DNA of 64,000 nucleotides, taken from NCBI GenBank assembly GCA_000961725.1, contig LADS01000059.1:1-64000 (forward strand). The letters run 5' to 3'. Source of the DNA: Desulfobulbaceae bacterium BRH_c16a (GTDB lineage Bacteria > Desulfobacterota > Desulfobulbia > Desulfobulbales > Desulfocapsaceae). A program made the position numbers and the translations under genes. Under the pieces are notes generated by a model. It was not told the DNA's origin and did not search any database. It saw nothing but the letters and a program-made list of their open reading frames with translations. Below are positions 25,745-35,169 of this stretch, in pieces (position 1 is the stretch's first letter; every line of letters starts with the position of its first letter).

Positions 25745-26383
25745 ATGGCAGGCATCAGAGAAACAAAAAAACGGGAAACCAGGCAGGCTATCATGCAGGC
25801 GGCGGTCACCCTGTTCAGCGAAAAAGGCTTCGAGAAGACCAGCATTGAAGAACTGGCAAGAGCAGCAGGTATCGGCAAGGGTACCATCTACGGCTATTTT
25901 CAGACGAAAAGCGACATCCTCCACGCCTTCTGCGAGGACGAGCTGGAGATTTTGCATGAGGAGCTCACCACCAACGCCGATCGCGAGATTCCCATTCTCC
26001 AGCAGATGGTCAGCATATATATGAGTGAATTCAGGCATATCACCGAAAACCGAGAATTCGCCAGGCATTTCATGCAGCAGACCGCTTTCCCCCGTGATGT
26101 CGATCTGGAAAGGCATCTGGCCAACGAAGACAACTATTTTAAACTGCTCTTCCCCCTGCTGGAGAAGGCCCAGGAACGGGGAGAGTTACGAAAGGATGTG
26201 GATCTCCTCTACATCACAGGGCATTTTTACGGTCTGTATCTTCTGCTGGTGTCCGCCTGGTTCAGCGGCAGAGTGCAGACCGAAGAGGCCGAATCGGCCC
26301 TTGAAACCTTGTTCCGACAGGCCATAGAAGGGTTGCATCCCAGGCCTGAACTTACTTCAAATGAAGGTGCAAAACATGAATAG
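25745..26383 (+). CDS. TetR/AcrR-family repressor of the RND efflux operon
   Basis: The product has 212 residues. The HTH occupies about 12-58 (AIMQAAVTLFSEKGFEKTSI, then LARAAGIGKGTIYGYFQTK). The C-terminal helical domain is the ligand-binding and dimer part. It is the first gene of a four-gene operon and overlaps the next gene by 23 bases. Duplicated palindromes flank its promoter. The inducer is unknown; it is likely a substrate of the pump. Confidence 0.92.
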   Translation: MAGIRETKKRETRQAIMQAAVTLFSEKGFEKTSIEELARAAGIGKGTIYGYFQTKSDILHAFCEDELEILHEELTTNADREIPILQQMVSIYMSEFRHITENREFARHFMQQTAFPRDVDLERHLANEDNYFKLLFPLLEKAQERGELRKDVDLLYITGHFYGLYLLLVSAWFSGRVQTEEAESALETLFRQAIEGLHPRPELTSNEGAKHE

Positions 26384-27527
26384 CCAGAACAGCGCCCCGC
26401 AGACCGCCAGGGCAAAAATCGTCTTCTTCGTCTGGAACAACCTGCCGAGATTTCTGCTGCTCGCGCTCATTGCCCTGGCCTTCATTCTTGCCGGTGCGAT
26501 CAAGAAAGAAAGTGCCTTGATCGCTGCCGACAAAGAAGATGGCCTGAAGCAGGAGCGGCCGCCGATCAATGCGGTGACCCTCGCCTTGAAGTCCGGTCCT
26601 ATCCACGACAGAATCAATCTGCCCGGCAGTATCGAACCGTGGACCACTTTGTCACTGCTCTCCAAATTAAACGGAACAATAGATGAAGTGCTGGTGAGAG
26701 AAGGACAGAAAGTGAAGACGGGCGACGTTCTCGCCCGAATCGAATCGGAAGAATATCGTATTGCCGTCGAGCGGGCCCAGGCTGCATACAACCTCGCCAA
26801 GGCTGAATATGAGAGGGATAAATCCATTTACTCAAAAGGTGTTATCCCCACTGCAGACCTCGATGTCAAGAAAACCCAGGTGGAAACCACCAAGGCAGAC
26901 TATGAAAACGCTGAGCTCCAGTATTCCCGCTGTACCATTACCGCACCGATGAACGGAATTGTCAGAAGGCTCGATGCAAAAGTCGGCCTGCAGCTTTCGG
27001 TGGGTGATCCGATCGGCGAGATCCTCGAGATCGACCGGTTGAAAGCAGTGGTCGGTATCCCCGAATCGGATGTTACGGCAGTGCGGGGACTTGAGACGGT
27101 CGACATCAGTCTCCAGGCCCTGGGCGATCGGACCATCACCGGCAAAGTCCATTACCTCTCTTCTTCGCCTGAGACCGTGGCCCGGATGTACCGCCTGGAA
27201 CTGGCCATTGACAACAGCAATGGCGAAATTCTGCCCGGCATGTTTGTCCGTGCCGATGTCGTCAAAAGAACCGTGCCGAACGCAATAGTCATTCCTTTTT
27301 ACAGCGTCATCTCAAGGAATAACGATCAGTATGTTTATGTCGAGGAAGACGGTATGGTGGAAAAGAAAATGGTCCGGCTCGGCATCATGGAGAAGTGGCT
27401 GGTCGAGGTCACCGACGGGCTTAAAGCCGGCGACCGGCTGCTGGTGGAAGGCCACCGCGATGTGGAGGATAAACAAAAGGTGAAAGTGGTTAAGGCCGCT
27501 CTCGATATGAAGGAATTGACATTATGA
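26361..27527 (+). CDS. RND efflux periplasmic adaptor (membrane fusion protein)
   Basis: The product has 388 residues. A single membrane anchor lies at about 28-48 (LPRFLLLALIALAFILAGAI). The biotinyl-lipoyl-like strand (LNGTIDEVLVREGQKVKTGD), a helical hairpin (about 130-185), and the beta-barrel and membrane-proximal domains follow in the usual order. It joins the inner-membrane permease to the outer-membrane channel. The gene starts inside the end of the repressor gene (or at an ATG at 26376) and overlaps the permease start by four bases (ATGA). Confidence 0.92.
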   Translation: MKVQNMNSQNSAPQTARAKIVFFVWNNLPRFLLLALIALAFILAGAIKKESALIAADKEDGLKQERPPINAVTLALKSGPIHDRINLPGSIEPWTTLSLLSKLNGTIDEVLVREGQKVKTGDVLARIESEEYRIAVERAQAAYNLAKAEYERDKSIYSKGVIPTADLDVKKTQVETTKADYENAELQYSRCTITAPMNGIVRRLDAKVGLQLSVGDPIGEILEIDRLKAVVGIPESDVTAVRGLETVDISLQALGDRTITGKVHYLSSSPETVARMYRLELAIDNSNGEILPGMFVRADVVKRTVPNAIVIPFYSVISRNNDQYVYVEEDGMVEKKMVRLGIMEKWLVEVTDGLKAGDRLLVEGHRDVEDKQKVKVVKAALDMKELTL

Positions 27528-30500
27528 TCGTCTCCGATACCGCGGTAAAAAACAGCACGACCGTCTTTGTCCTGTCGGTCCTGCTCATTATCTTCGGGGT
27601 CTACTGCTATAAGGCGCTGCCCCGCGAGAGCGAACCGGACATCACTATCCCGAACGTCTTTGTTTCGACGGAATATAAGGGCGTCTCGCCGACCGACATC
27701 GAAACGGCGGTGACTGTCGAGATCGAGAAAAAACTGAAAGGGCTTGAGGGACTGAAAAAGATCTCGTCGGTCAGCTCGGAAGGCAAGTCGATGATCAATA
27801 TCGAGTTTGTCACCGGTACCGATATCGACAAGGCATTGCAGGATGTCAAAGATAAAGTCGATGAGGCTAAAGGCGATCTGCCCAACGACCTTGAGGACGA
27901 CCCATCGGTCTTTGAGGTGAATTTTTCGCAAATGCCGATCATCGTCTTCTCCCTGTCCGGCACCTGTGGCCTGTCCTGCCTGAAGGACATCGCCGACGAT
28001 CTCCAGGATGAGATCGAGGCCATCACCGGGGTGATGGAGGTGGAGATCAATGGCGGGCTTGAGCGGGAGATCAGGGTTGAAGTCGCACCCGAAAAGCTTG
28101 CCTACTACGGTTTGACTATCAACAGCCTGCAATCGGCTGTCCAGAGTGAGAACCAGAATACTTCGGGCGGCGCCATCCGTCTTGGCCAGGGCCGCTTTCA
28201 GCTGCGGGTGCCCGGTGAGTTCAAGACCCCGGAGGAGATCTACGGCCTGGTTGTCGGCATTCACAAGAGCGAGCCGGTTTATCTGAAGGATGTCGCCAAG
28301 GTTGTCGACGGTTTCAAGGAAGAGAGCAGCATCTCCCGTTTGAACGGCCGGGATGCGGTAAATCTGGCGATAAAAAAGCGGGCCGGTGAAAATATCATCA
28401 CCATCAGCAAGGAGGTCGACAAGATTATCGAAGCCGAGCGGCTGAACTGGCCACAGGGCACCGAGATCACCAAGGTTCTCGACAAGTCGCGGGATATAGA
28501 AGTGATGATTGCCGATCTTGAAAATAATATCCTCTCCGGGCTGACACTTGTTCTTTTGGTGATCTTTTTGTCGATGGGCATTCGCAATGCCATCCTGGTG
28601 AGCCTCGCCATCCCCTTTTCGATGTTGATTTCCTTCATCATTCTCTACGCGATGGGGATTACCTTGAACATGGTTGTCCTTTTCAGTCTGACCCTGGCGC
28701 TCGGCATGCTCGTCGACAACGCCATCGTCATCATCGAGAATACCTACCGGTTCATGCAGCAGGGAGCAAGCCGGTTCGATGCCGCCATGCAGGCGACATC
28801 GGAGGTGGCCTGGCCGGTTATCGGCTCGACCGTCACCACGCTTGCCGCTTTTTTCCCCATGCTTTTCTGGCCGGGCATCATGGGCGAGTTCATGCGCTTT
28901 CTGCCGCTTACTCTGATTGTCACGCTTACCTCAAGCCTTTTTGTCGCTCTCGTCATCAACCCGGCGATGGCCTCGATCTTTATGAAAATCAAAGGGCAGC
29001 CTGAGAGCACCGGAAAGACTATGGAGGAGATTTCCGCCGCCATCTCTCAGCCGGCGCAGATCAAGGGGCTTGTGATGACGCTGTACAGCCGAACGTTGGC
29101 CGGCGCCTTGAAGAAACCCTTCACCGTTTTGGCCCTGAGCATTACCGGTCTGATCCTGATGTTCGAATTCTGGCTTCTGGTTATCGGGCTGGAAAAGCCG
29201 GTCGAGTTCTTTCCGGAAATCGATCCGAAAGGATTTTATATCAATATCGATACCCCGGAAGGTGCGGATCTGGATTATATCGACCGCATCATCCAGCGGG
29301 TGGAATTTGCCGTATCCGGCAGCATAAAGACCGCTGCAGACACCGGCGGCATGAAGATAACTCCGCTCGAGGCGCTTGCCCCCAAAGAATACACCAAACC
29401 GGACGGTGAAAAGTACTACGGCCCCAGTGACCTGAAAAATGTCAAGGATGTTTACATCCAGGGGGTGGTCAGCGGCGGACCCGGCTCAGCCTTCAGTGCC
29501 AATTCGGCAAACCACGTCGGCGTGCGGTTTCTTGAACTGGATGAGCGCAACGAATCAACTCATGCCACCGTTAATGCCATTAGGGAGAGAGTCAGGGATA
29601 TTCCCGGCGGCAAGATCACCATCGCCAAGGAGGAGGAGGGCCCGCCCACCGGCGCGCCGATCAATCTCGAGATTTCCGGCCCGGACTTCGACGTCCTCGG
29701 TAAAATTGCCGGGCAGGTGAAGGAAGTTCTCGAGCAGCTCCCCTTTGTCGAGGATGTGCGTGACGACTTTGTCGAAGGAATTCCCTCGGTGCAGGTGGTC
29801 GTCGACCGGCAGAAGGCAGCGCTTTTCGGTCTCACCACCGACATGATCGGTTTCGCCCTGAAGAGCGCCTACAATGGTTTGAACGTGTCCTCTTTCAGGC
29901 AGGGCAATGACGATTACGACATCACGCTGCAGCTCAAGGAATCGGACCGGAGGGTTGTCGATGTCCTGCACGAACTTCTGCTGCCGACCCCCTCCGGCGA
30001 GACGGTGCCGCTGTCGACCGTGGCAGCGGTCACCTTCGCCGGTACCATCGGCGATATCAACCGGATCAACAATAAACGGGTGGTGACGGTCAAGGCCAAT
30101 ATCGAGGAGACCAAGACCACCGGTCCTATAGTCCGGCAGGAAGCGGCAAAATTCATGGATAAAGTCGTTCTGCCGGCCGGCTACACCATGAAATTTACCG
30201 GCGAACAGGATGAACAGAAGGAATCACAGGATTTTCTCACCAAGGCTTTTCTGGTCGCCCTGCTGCTGGTCTTTTTGACCCTTGTGGCGATGTTCAATTC
30301 GGTAAGCCAGCCCTTTATCATCATGACTTCGGTTATCCTCTCCCTGGGCGGGGCGTTTCTCGGCATGGCGATGTTCCAGTCGCCCTTCGGCATCATCATG
30401 ACCGGGGTCGGCGTAATCTCGCTGGCCGGTGTTGTCGTAAACAACGCCATTGTCCTGATCGACTATATCAACAAGCTACGGGCGCGCGGTCATGCCCTGC

Positions 30501-30856
30501 AGGATGCCGTGGTCTCGGCCGGGGCTACCCGGCTGCGCCCGGTGCTGCTTACCGCGATCACGACCATTCTCGGGTTGATTCCGATGGTTACCGGCATTTC
30601 CTATGATTTTCATACCTGGTCTATCGCCTGGGTCAGTGAATCGAGCCAGTGGTGGCGGTCAATGGCCAACGTCGTCATTTTCGGCCTGCTGGTAGCCACC
30701 TTCCTGACCTTGATTGTGGTGCCGACCCTCTATTTTCTTGTTGCCCGGTTTGCGGAAGTCCGGCAACATTCCAGCCGGCGAATCAAGGAGCTCTACTGGC
30801 GACCTTACGCCCTGCTGGCCGGTGAACAACGACCTGGCGCCCAAGAGGATGAATAA
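27524..30856 (+). CDS. RND-family efflux permease
   Basis: The product has 1110 residues, slightly longer than AcrB. It has two repeats, each one membrane helix, a large periplasmic loop and a cluster of helices. The central proton-relay helix reads LALGMLVDNAIVIIENTYRF, with Asp followed by Asn where AcrB has two Asp; this form is common in the family. The second-half counterpart is GVVVNNAIVLIDYINKLRARG. Length and relay pattern point to the multidrug/solvent (HAE-like) group rather than metal pumps. It starts within the adaptor stop and is immediately followed by the outer-membrane gene. Confidence 0.93.
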   Translation: MIVSDTAVKNSTTVFVLSVLLIIFGVYCYKALPRESEPDITIPNVFVSTEYKGVSPTDIETAVTVEIEKKLKGLEGLKKISSVSSEGKSMINIEFVTGTDIDKALQDVKDKVDEAKGDLPNDLEDDPSVFEVNFSQMPIIVFSLSGTCGLSCLKDIADDLQDEIEAITGVMEVEINGGLEREIRVEVAPEKLAYYGLTINSLQSAVQSENQNTSGGAIRLGQGRFQLRVPGEFKTPEEIYGLVVGIHKSEPVYLKDVAKVVDGFKEESSISRLNGRDAVNLAIKKRAGENIITISKEVDKIIEAERLNWPQGTEITKVLDKSRDIEVMIADLENNILSGLTLVLLVIFLSMGIRNAILVSLAIPFSMLISFIILYAMGITLNMVVLFSLTLALGMLVDNAIVIIENTYRFMQQGASRFDAAMQATSEVAWPVIGSTVTTLAAFFPMLFWPGIMGEFMRFLPLTLIVTLTSSLFVALVINPAMASIFMKIKGQPESTGKTMEEISAAISQPAQIKGLVMTLYSRTLAGALKKPFTVLALSITGLILMFEFWLLVIGLEKPVEFFPEIDPKGFYINIDTPEGADLDYIDRIIQRVEFAVSGSIKTAADTGGMKITPLEALAPKEYTKPDGEKYYGPSDLKNVKDVYIQGVVSGGPGSAFSANSANHVGVRFLELDERNESTHATVNAIRERVRDIPGGKITIAKEEEGPPTGAPINLEISGPDFDVLGKIAGQVKEVLEQLPFVEDVRDDFVEGIPSVQVVVDRQKAALFGLTTDMIGFALKSAYNGLNVSSFRQGNDDYDITLQLKESDRRVVDVLHELLLPTPSGETVPLSTVAAVTFAGTIGDINRINNKRVVTVKANIEETKTTGPIVRQEAAKFMDKVVLPAGYTMKFTGEQDEQKESQDFLTKAFLVALLLVFLTLVAMFNSVSQPFIIMTSVILSLGGAFLGMAMFQSPFGIIMTGVGVISLAGVVVNNAIVLIDYINKLRARGHALQDAVVSAGATRLRPVLLTAITTILGLIPMVTGISYDFHTWSIAWVSESSQWWRSMANVVIFGLLVATFLTLIVVPTLYFLVARFAEVRQHSSRRIKELYWRPYALLAGEQRPGAQEDE

Positions 30857-32341
30857 ATGCGAACATTGATCTTTCTTTTCATTTGTCAGATTGCCATACT
30901 GGCTCTCCCGGCTGTCTGTATGGCAGGGGATCCTGCGGCTGACGGTATCAAACTCACCCTGGATGAGGCAGTGCAACAGGCACTGGCCAATAACCTTGGC
31001 CTGCAGCTGCAGAAGGACGATGTCGCCGCGGCTGAAGGGGCGATGGAAACCGCCGAGGGGGAATTCGACTTTGTTGTCAATGCTGAGGGCGGGGCTGGAA
31101 GAACAGAGCTTGCTCCGCTGGTCCCGCAGAGTTCGGAAAAGGACGAAACCGCCCAGTGGCTGGTCGGTGTGGAGAAAAAGTACATTACCGGTACCGAGGT
31201 GAGCGTCAACTGGAATAACAGTCGCTATTCCGGTACATTCTCGAGTCCTTTGTTCGAGGACTTTCTGCTCGATCCGGCTTACAACACCGGGCTTACCATC
31301 GGGGTCCGTCAACCGCTGCTTCAGGGTTTCGGCATGGACAGGCAGACTGCCTCGATCAGGGCTTCGGAGAAAAATGTGCAGGCGGCCTCGTATCTGGTAA
31401 GTTCGGAGGCCGCCAATCTGGCCGCCGCAGTAAAAGGGGCCTACTGGAACCTGGTCTACGCCTGGCAGGATAAATCGGTGAAGGAGCTGTCGCTGACCCT
31501 GGCGCAAAAACTCCTCGAGGAAACAATAGAAAAAATCAGGGCCGGGAAACTTGCCGAAGTCGATATTTATCAACCTCAGTCCGAGATCGCCCGGCGAGAG
31601 GAGAACCTGATCCTCGCCGATCGAACCATCGGTCTCTACGAGGATGAGCTGAAACTGCTTTTGAACAGCAAAGACTGGTTCACGTCATTTATCCCTGCCG
31701 ATCTGCCTTCTGTTGTGCCGATTATACCTGATCCACAGGCAGTCGAGGCAAACGCCATGGCCAGGAGACCCGACCTTAAGGCCGCGGAACTCGCCATCGA
31801 TGCGGCCCGGATAGAAGAGGACGTTGCCCGGGATAATATCCGTCCGTCTCTTGCCTTTGTCGGTTTGGTCGGGCAAGGGGGCACCGACGAGTCCTATGGC
31901 GATACGTTGCGCGATGCGGTCGATTCACCGGAGACAGAGTGGCAGGCGGGGCTGGCCTTCTCCATGCCGCTGCAGAACAGAAGGGCTCAGGGCCTTTATC
32001 GCCAGGCCAGTGCTGCATACAGCAAGGCGAAAAACAGGTCGCAGCAGCTCCGTCTCGAAGTGCAGAAAAGTGTCCGGACGACGGTGCGCGATGTTCAGCT
32101 GGCCATCAAGGCGATGGAAGCAACAAAAAAGACGTCTCTTGCCACCCGCAAACGGCTTGAGGCCGAAGAGGCCAAATTCGCCGTCGGCAGGGCTACCACT
32201 TTTGATGTCCTGACCGCCCAGGATGCGTATTCCCAGGCGCTCAGTCAGGAAAAACAGAGTGAGGTTGCCTATGCGTTGGCCCTTGCCGAACTGGACCGTA
32301 TCCAGGGGCTGGTAACTTCGACCGGCGTCGGTCTGCAATAG
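30857..32341 (+). CDS. TolC-family outer-membrane efflux channel
   Basis: The product has 494 residues with a signal peptide of about 23 residues ending VCMAG. Two long-helix repeats follow the TolC pattern; LTLDEAVQQALANNLGLQLQ is the standard N-terminal motif of the family, and VGRATTFDVLTAQDAYSQAL that of the second repeat. It begins at the base after the permease stop, so the tripartite pump is encoded by a single transcript with its TetR repressor. Confidence 0.92.
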   Translation: MRTLIFLFICQIAILALPAVCMAGDPAADGIKLTLDEAVQQALANNLGLQLQKDDVAAAEGAMETAEGEFDFVVNAEGGAGRTELAPLVPQSSEKDETAQWLVGVEKKYITGTEVSVNWNNSRYSGTFSSPLFEDFLLDPAYNTGLTIGVRQPLLQGFGMDRQTASIRASEKNVQAASYLVSSEAANLAAAVKGAYWNLVYAWQDKSVKELSLTLAQKLLEETIEKIRAGKLAEVDIYQPQSEIARREENLILADRTIGLYEDELKLLLNSKDWFTSFIPADLPSVVPIIPDPQAVEANAMARRPDLKAAELAIDAARIEEDVARDNIRPSLAFVGLVGQGGTDESYGDTLRDAVDSPETEWQAGLAFSMPLQNRRAQGLYRQASAAYSKAKNRSQQLRLEVQKSVRTTVRDVQLAIKAMEATKKTSLATRKRLEAEEAKFAVGRATTFDVLTAQDAYSQALSQEKQSEVAYALALAELDRIQGLVTSTGVGLQ

Positions 32342-32418
32342 TTATTGGAAGAGGATCAAGCAGTCTTCCGGTCACTGTTCAGGGGGGCCTGAGGCTGTGG
32401 GCATGCAAGGAGAAATAA

Positions 32419-32895
32419 ATGAAAACAAAATTCTTTGGCGTGATTGTCTGCTTGCTGCTGGCCGTGTCGACCGGTCGGGCGGCCGGCGATTTGCAGGTAT
32501 TTCCTCCAGCCGGTGAGGGGATGGTTCGATTTGTCCTGCCGCTTCCGGAGCAGGACGACGAATCGGGTCTCAGGCTCGAACTGATAGTCGGCAAAACAGT
32601 CCGGATCGATGCTCAGAACAATTATTTTTTCGGCGGCAGGATCGAGGAGGAATCGGTTTCAGGTTGGGGTTTCACCCTCTACAAAATCGGAAACCTCGGG
32701 CCGATGGCCGGGACACTGATGGCAGTTGATCCCAATACTCCGAAGGTTGACAGGTTTGTTGCTCTTGGCGGTGAGCCGTACTTTATCCGCTACAACAGTC
32801 ATCTGCCGGTGGTGATCTATGTGCCGGAGGGTGTCGAAGTGCGCTATCGCCTCTGGAGCGCCGGGCCGCAGATTCAGGTCGTCGAGAAGGGTTGA
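32419..32895 (+). CDS. eco: Ecotin, periplasmic serine-protease inhibitor
   Basis: The product has 158 residues with a signal peptide of about 22 residues. The ecotin core is clear: QDDESGLRLELIVGKTVRID, SGWGFTLYKIG, and FIRYNSHLPVVIYVPEGVEV-RYRLW. By hand alignment with E. coli ecotin the reactive-site loop is GTLMAVD, which places Leu100 at P1 in place of Met. Both disulfide cysteines of the E. coli protein (C50, C87) are replaced here (Ala65, Val103). It should inhibit trypsin-fold proteases as a dimer. The gene follows the efflux operon by 77 bases; any functional link is unclear. Confidence 0.9.
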   Translation: MKTKFFGVIVCLLLAVSTGRAAGDLQVFPPAGEGMVRFVLPLPEQDDESGLRLELIVGKTVRIDAQNNYFFGGRIEEESVSGWGFTLYKIGNLGPMAGTLMAVDPNTPKVDRFVALGGEPYFIRYNSHLPVVIYVPEGVEVRYRLWSAGPQIQVVEKG

Positions 32896-32947
32896 TGCCG
32901 TCATTTGCTAAGAAATAACATGAAATTTAAAAAGGAAACAGGACGTT

Positions 32948-33403
32948 ATGATTATCGATGTGCTGACAAACTCGGACCGGTATCGGGCGCTGCACCAAGG
33001 ATTTGCCGAGGCCTTTGCCTTTCTTCGTCGCCCGGACCTGAAGGATCTCGCGGTGGATCGGTATGTAATCGACGGTGACAATGTTTTTGCCATTGTCGCC
33101 AAGGAGCCCGGTCGGAGCAAAGATGAGACCCAGCTTGAAATTCATGAGAAATATATCGATATCCAGCTGGTTCTGAACGGAATCGACGACATGGGCTGGC
33201 GACCGAAGTCTTTGTGCCGGTTGCCGGCAGGGGAATATGATCCGGAGGACGATATCCGGTTCTTTGCCGACACGCCAATGGTCCGGCAGCCGGTATCTCC
33301 CGGTATGTTTGCCGTCTTCTTTCCGGAAGACGCACACCAGCCCCTGATTGCCGAGGGGCAGATTCATAAAGTCGTAGTAAAGGTGGCGGTCGGTCGGCGC
33401 TGA
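32948..33403 (+). CDS. YhcH/YjgK/YiaL-family protein
   Basis: The product has 151 residues of the small cupin-like family that includes NanQ (anomerase of sialic acid). ETQLEIHEKYIDIQLVLNG contains the conserved E-x-H-x-x-x-x-D metal or substrate site, and FFPEDAHQPLI the C-terminal His. No sialic acid genes are nearby, so it may act on another sugar or acid. It is 52 bases after ecotin with its own AAGGAAA ribosome site. Confidence 0.88.
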   Translation: MIIDVLTNSDRYRALHQGFAEAFAFLRRPDLKDLAVDRYVIDGDNVFAIVAKEPGRSKDETQLEIHEKYIDIQLVLNGIDDMGWRPKSLCRLPAGEYDPEDDIRFFADTPMVRQPVSPGMFAVFFPEDAHQPLIAEGQIHKVVVKVAVGRR

Positions 33404-33531
33404 AGAGCGCTCTATCGATGCCCGATTTCCATTACATTCTACAGATTGTTCATGAAATTCCAGGGAATTCGAGTATATTCCGTCTCGTAACGAGGTGTAA
33501 TGACAATAGATTGTGAGGAGGGGAAATTCGA

Positions 33532-34389
33532 ATGAAGTATTACCTGTACGCTCTTGGCGCCATCCTTTGCTGGGCCAGTCTGCCGGCTGCGACCGGATCG
33601 GGCCTGAAGGAACTGTCCACCGAAGAGCTGATGTTTTACAGCTTTTCCAGCGCAGCGATTTTTCTTTATGTGCAGGATCTGCTTACCCTGCGCACCGCCA
33701 GGGTATTTATCCCCGGGATAAAAGCTTCGCTTATGGGGGTGTGGGGTATATTTTTATATCACTACCTCTACTATCTTGCCCTCGACAACGCGCCACTTGC
33801 CGAAGGGGCGATCCTTGCCACCACCTGGTCGTTCTGGATTGTGGTGTTTTCTTCTCTCCTGCTGTTTAGAAAACTGAAGGTTTCGATTGTCGTTACGGCC
33901 CTTGTCGGACTGTTCGGGGCCGGGCTGGTTATCGGCGCAGGCAAAGAGTTGTCCTTTGAGATGAGCCACATGAAGGGATATCTGCTGGCCCTGCTGTGCG
34001 GTCTGATCTGGTCGAGTTTTTCCGTCGGTTTGTCCCGCGTCAAGGTGGAAAAAGAGCCGATGACCGCCTTTACGCTCTATGCGGCGATTTTGTCGGCCGT
34101 TCTTTTTGCGATCTCCATGCCCCATGAGATGCCTTCTTGGCAGGCGCTGGGGTCGGCGGTGTATCTGGGCTGCGTTCCTCTCGGGTTGTCTTTTTATCTC
34201 TGGAACAGGGCAATGACCGGAGGAAATATTGTCATTATCGGCTTTCTCAGCTATCTGACGCCGCCGCTTGCCGTGTTGCTGGTCGCAGTGATTCACCACC
34301 AGGAGGTCTCAGGGCAGGTGCTTCTCGGGATGGCAGTCATTCTCTTCGCGTCGCTTTTGGGGCGGACTCTTGTACGATACGAACGGTGA
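33532..34389 (+). CDS. EamA/DMT-family transporter
   Basis: The product has 285 residues and ten predicted helices in two EamA repeats. The N-terminus (YYLYALGAILCWASLPAATG) and the PLAVLLVAVIHHQEVSGQ stretch before the last helix are typical. The cargo is unknown. A good ribosome site (GAGGAGGGGAA) precedes the start. It converges on the MerR gene. Confidence 0.88.
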   Translation: MKYYLYALGAILCWASLPAATGSGLKELSTEELMFYSFSSAAIFLYVQDLLTLRTARVFIPGIKASLMGVWGIFLYHYLYYLALDNAPLAEGAILATTWSFWIVVFSSLLLFRKLKVSIVVTALVGLFGAGLVIGAGKELSFEMSHMKGYLLALLCGLIWSSFSVGLSRVKVEKEPMTAFTLYAAILSAVLFAISMPHEMPSWQALGSAVYLGCVPLGLSFYLWNRAMTGGNIVIIGFLSYLTPPLAVLLVAVIHHQEVSGQVLLGMAVILFASLLGRTLVRYER

Positions 34390-34424
34390 GTAAAAAAGGT
34401 GTTCCAGGTTGTTGCGACCAGCGA

Positions 34425-34829
34425 TCAACTATTATTGTGTTGGGTCAGAAGGTCGGTTATGCGAACACGATATTCCACAATGTCTTTGCGCAGGGAAGAA
34501 AGGTTGGCCATTTTTTCGTCTACTCTGGCGATGTGATTGTCCAGTATTTCGATAAGTTTCGGCGTAATTTTGCTGAAATCTTTTTCGTGGATATCAAAAA
34601 TGTCTGAAAGTTCCTGGATTTCTTTCAGGGATATCCCCATGGTTTTCAGCTTCAGGATGAACTTCAGGCGGAGGATGTCGTCTTTGGTATAGGTACGGGT
34701 GCCGCCGCCGAGTCTCGCTGTTTTGCCCATGAGGCCAATTTCCTCATAATAGCGGATAGTCCTGGTTGTTATTGCCAGGCTTTTGGCAAGTTCGCCGATC
34801 TGCACCGGTTTTGTCTCTGTATTACTCAT
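34425..34829 (-). CDS. MerR-family regulator, probable controller of the acyl-CoA oxidation locus
   Basis: The product has 134 residues. The HTH (QIGELAKSLAITTRTIRYYEEIGL, about 10-33) is followed by the MerR linker (RTYTKDDILRLKFILKLKTMGISLKEI) and a dimerising coiled coil; there are no metal-binding cysteines. The form resembles regulators of fatty-acid and branched-chain acyl-CoA catabolism in proteobacteria (LiuR type). It is divergent from the acyl-CoA dehydrogenase operon, and two copies of TTGACCTTTACGTAA lie between them, with a third related copy before the FadL-type gene. The effector is presumably an acyl-CoA. Confidence 0.82.
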   Translation of the reverse strand: MSNTETKPVQIGELAKSLAITTRTIRYYEEIGLMGKTARLGGGTRTYTKDDILRLKFILKLKTMGISLKEIQELSDIFDIHEKDFSKITPKLIEILDNHIARVDEKMANLSSLRKDIVEYRVRITDLLTQHNNS

Positions 34830-34952
34830 AATTTATATCCTTTTGCAGGGACTTCATGGCGTAGGTGCCGGATTGTCGAAATGCCCTGCAGTCTTTTTCA
34901 TCGCCTGTTATGGCATGCTGCTGTTGCCGAGATATTTGTCAATACAGACTTG

Positions 34953-34986
34953 TGTTGACCTTTACGTAATATGTTTTCGGTAAAGT
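34953..34986 (+). promoter_or_regulatory. MerR-type operator 1
   Basis: TTGACCTTTACGTAA at 34955-34969 is identical to operator 2 over 15 bases. With TAAAGT at 34981-34986 it would form a promoter with a 20-base spacer, the long spacing MerR activators act on. It lies 126 bases before the regulator start on the other strand and could also serve autoregulation. Confidence 0.6.
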
Positions 34987-35080
34987 AGCATGTCGGTCAT
35001 TGCTCTGTCAAATGAAAAAAAGATATAAGCGGCATGATTTCTTTGCCTTTGCGAAGGGAGAAGAAAGTTCGAGAAAATGT

Positions 35081-35110
35081 CTTGACCTTTACGTAAACAT
35101 AATTTATAAA
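35081..35110 (+). promoter_or_regulatory. MerR-type operator 2 overlapping the acyl-CoA dehydrogenase promoter
   Basis: TTGACCTTTACGTAAAC begins at 35082. TTGACC serves as -35 and TATAAA (35105-35110) as -10 with 17 bases between, so the regulator motif fills the spacer. The start codon of the acyl-CoA dehydrogenase is 59 bases further on. Confidence 0.7.
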
Positions 35111-35169
35111 TGATGGATGACAATTCGGGAGATGTTGAGCATGGCCTACGATAGATGGGAGAATTTACT

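Noticed and set aside
27524-30856. Loss of an essential Asp in the RND proton relay (Asp-Asn instead of Asp-Asp)
   Set aside because: The VDNAIV form is frequent in functional RND permeases, so it is not evidence of inactivity.
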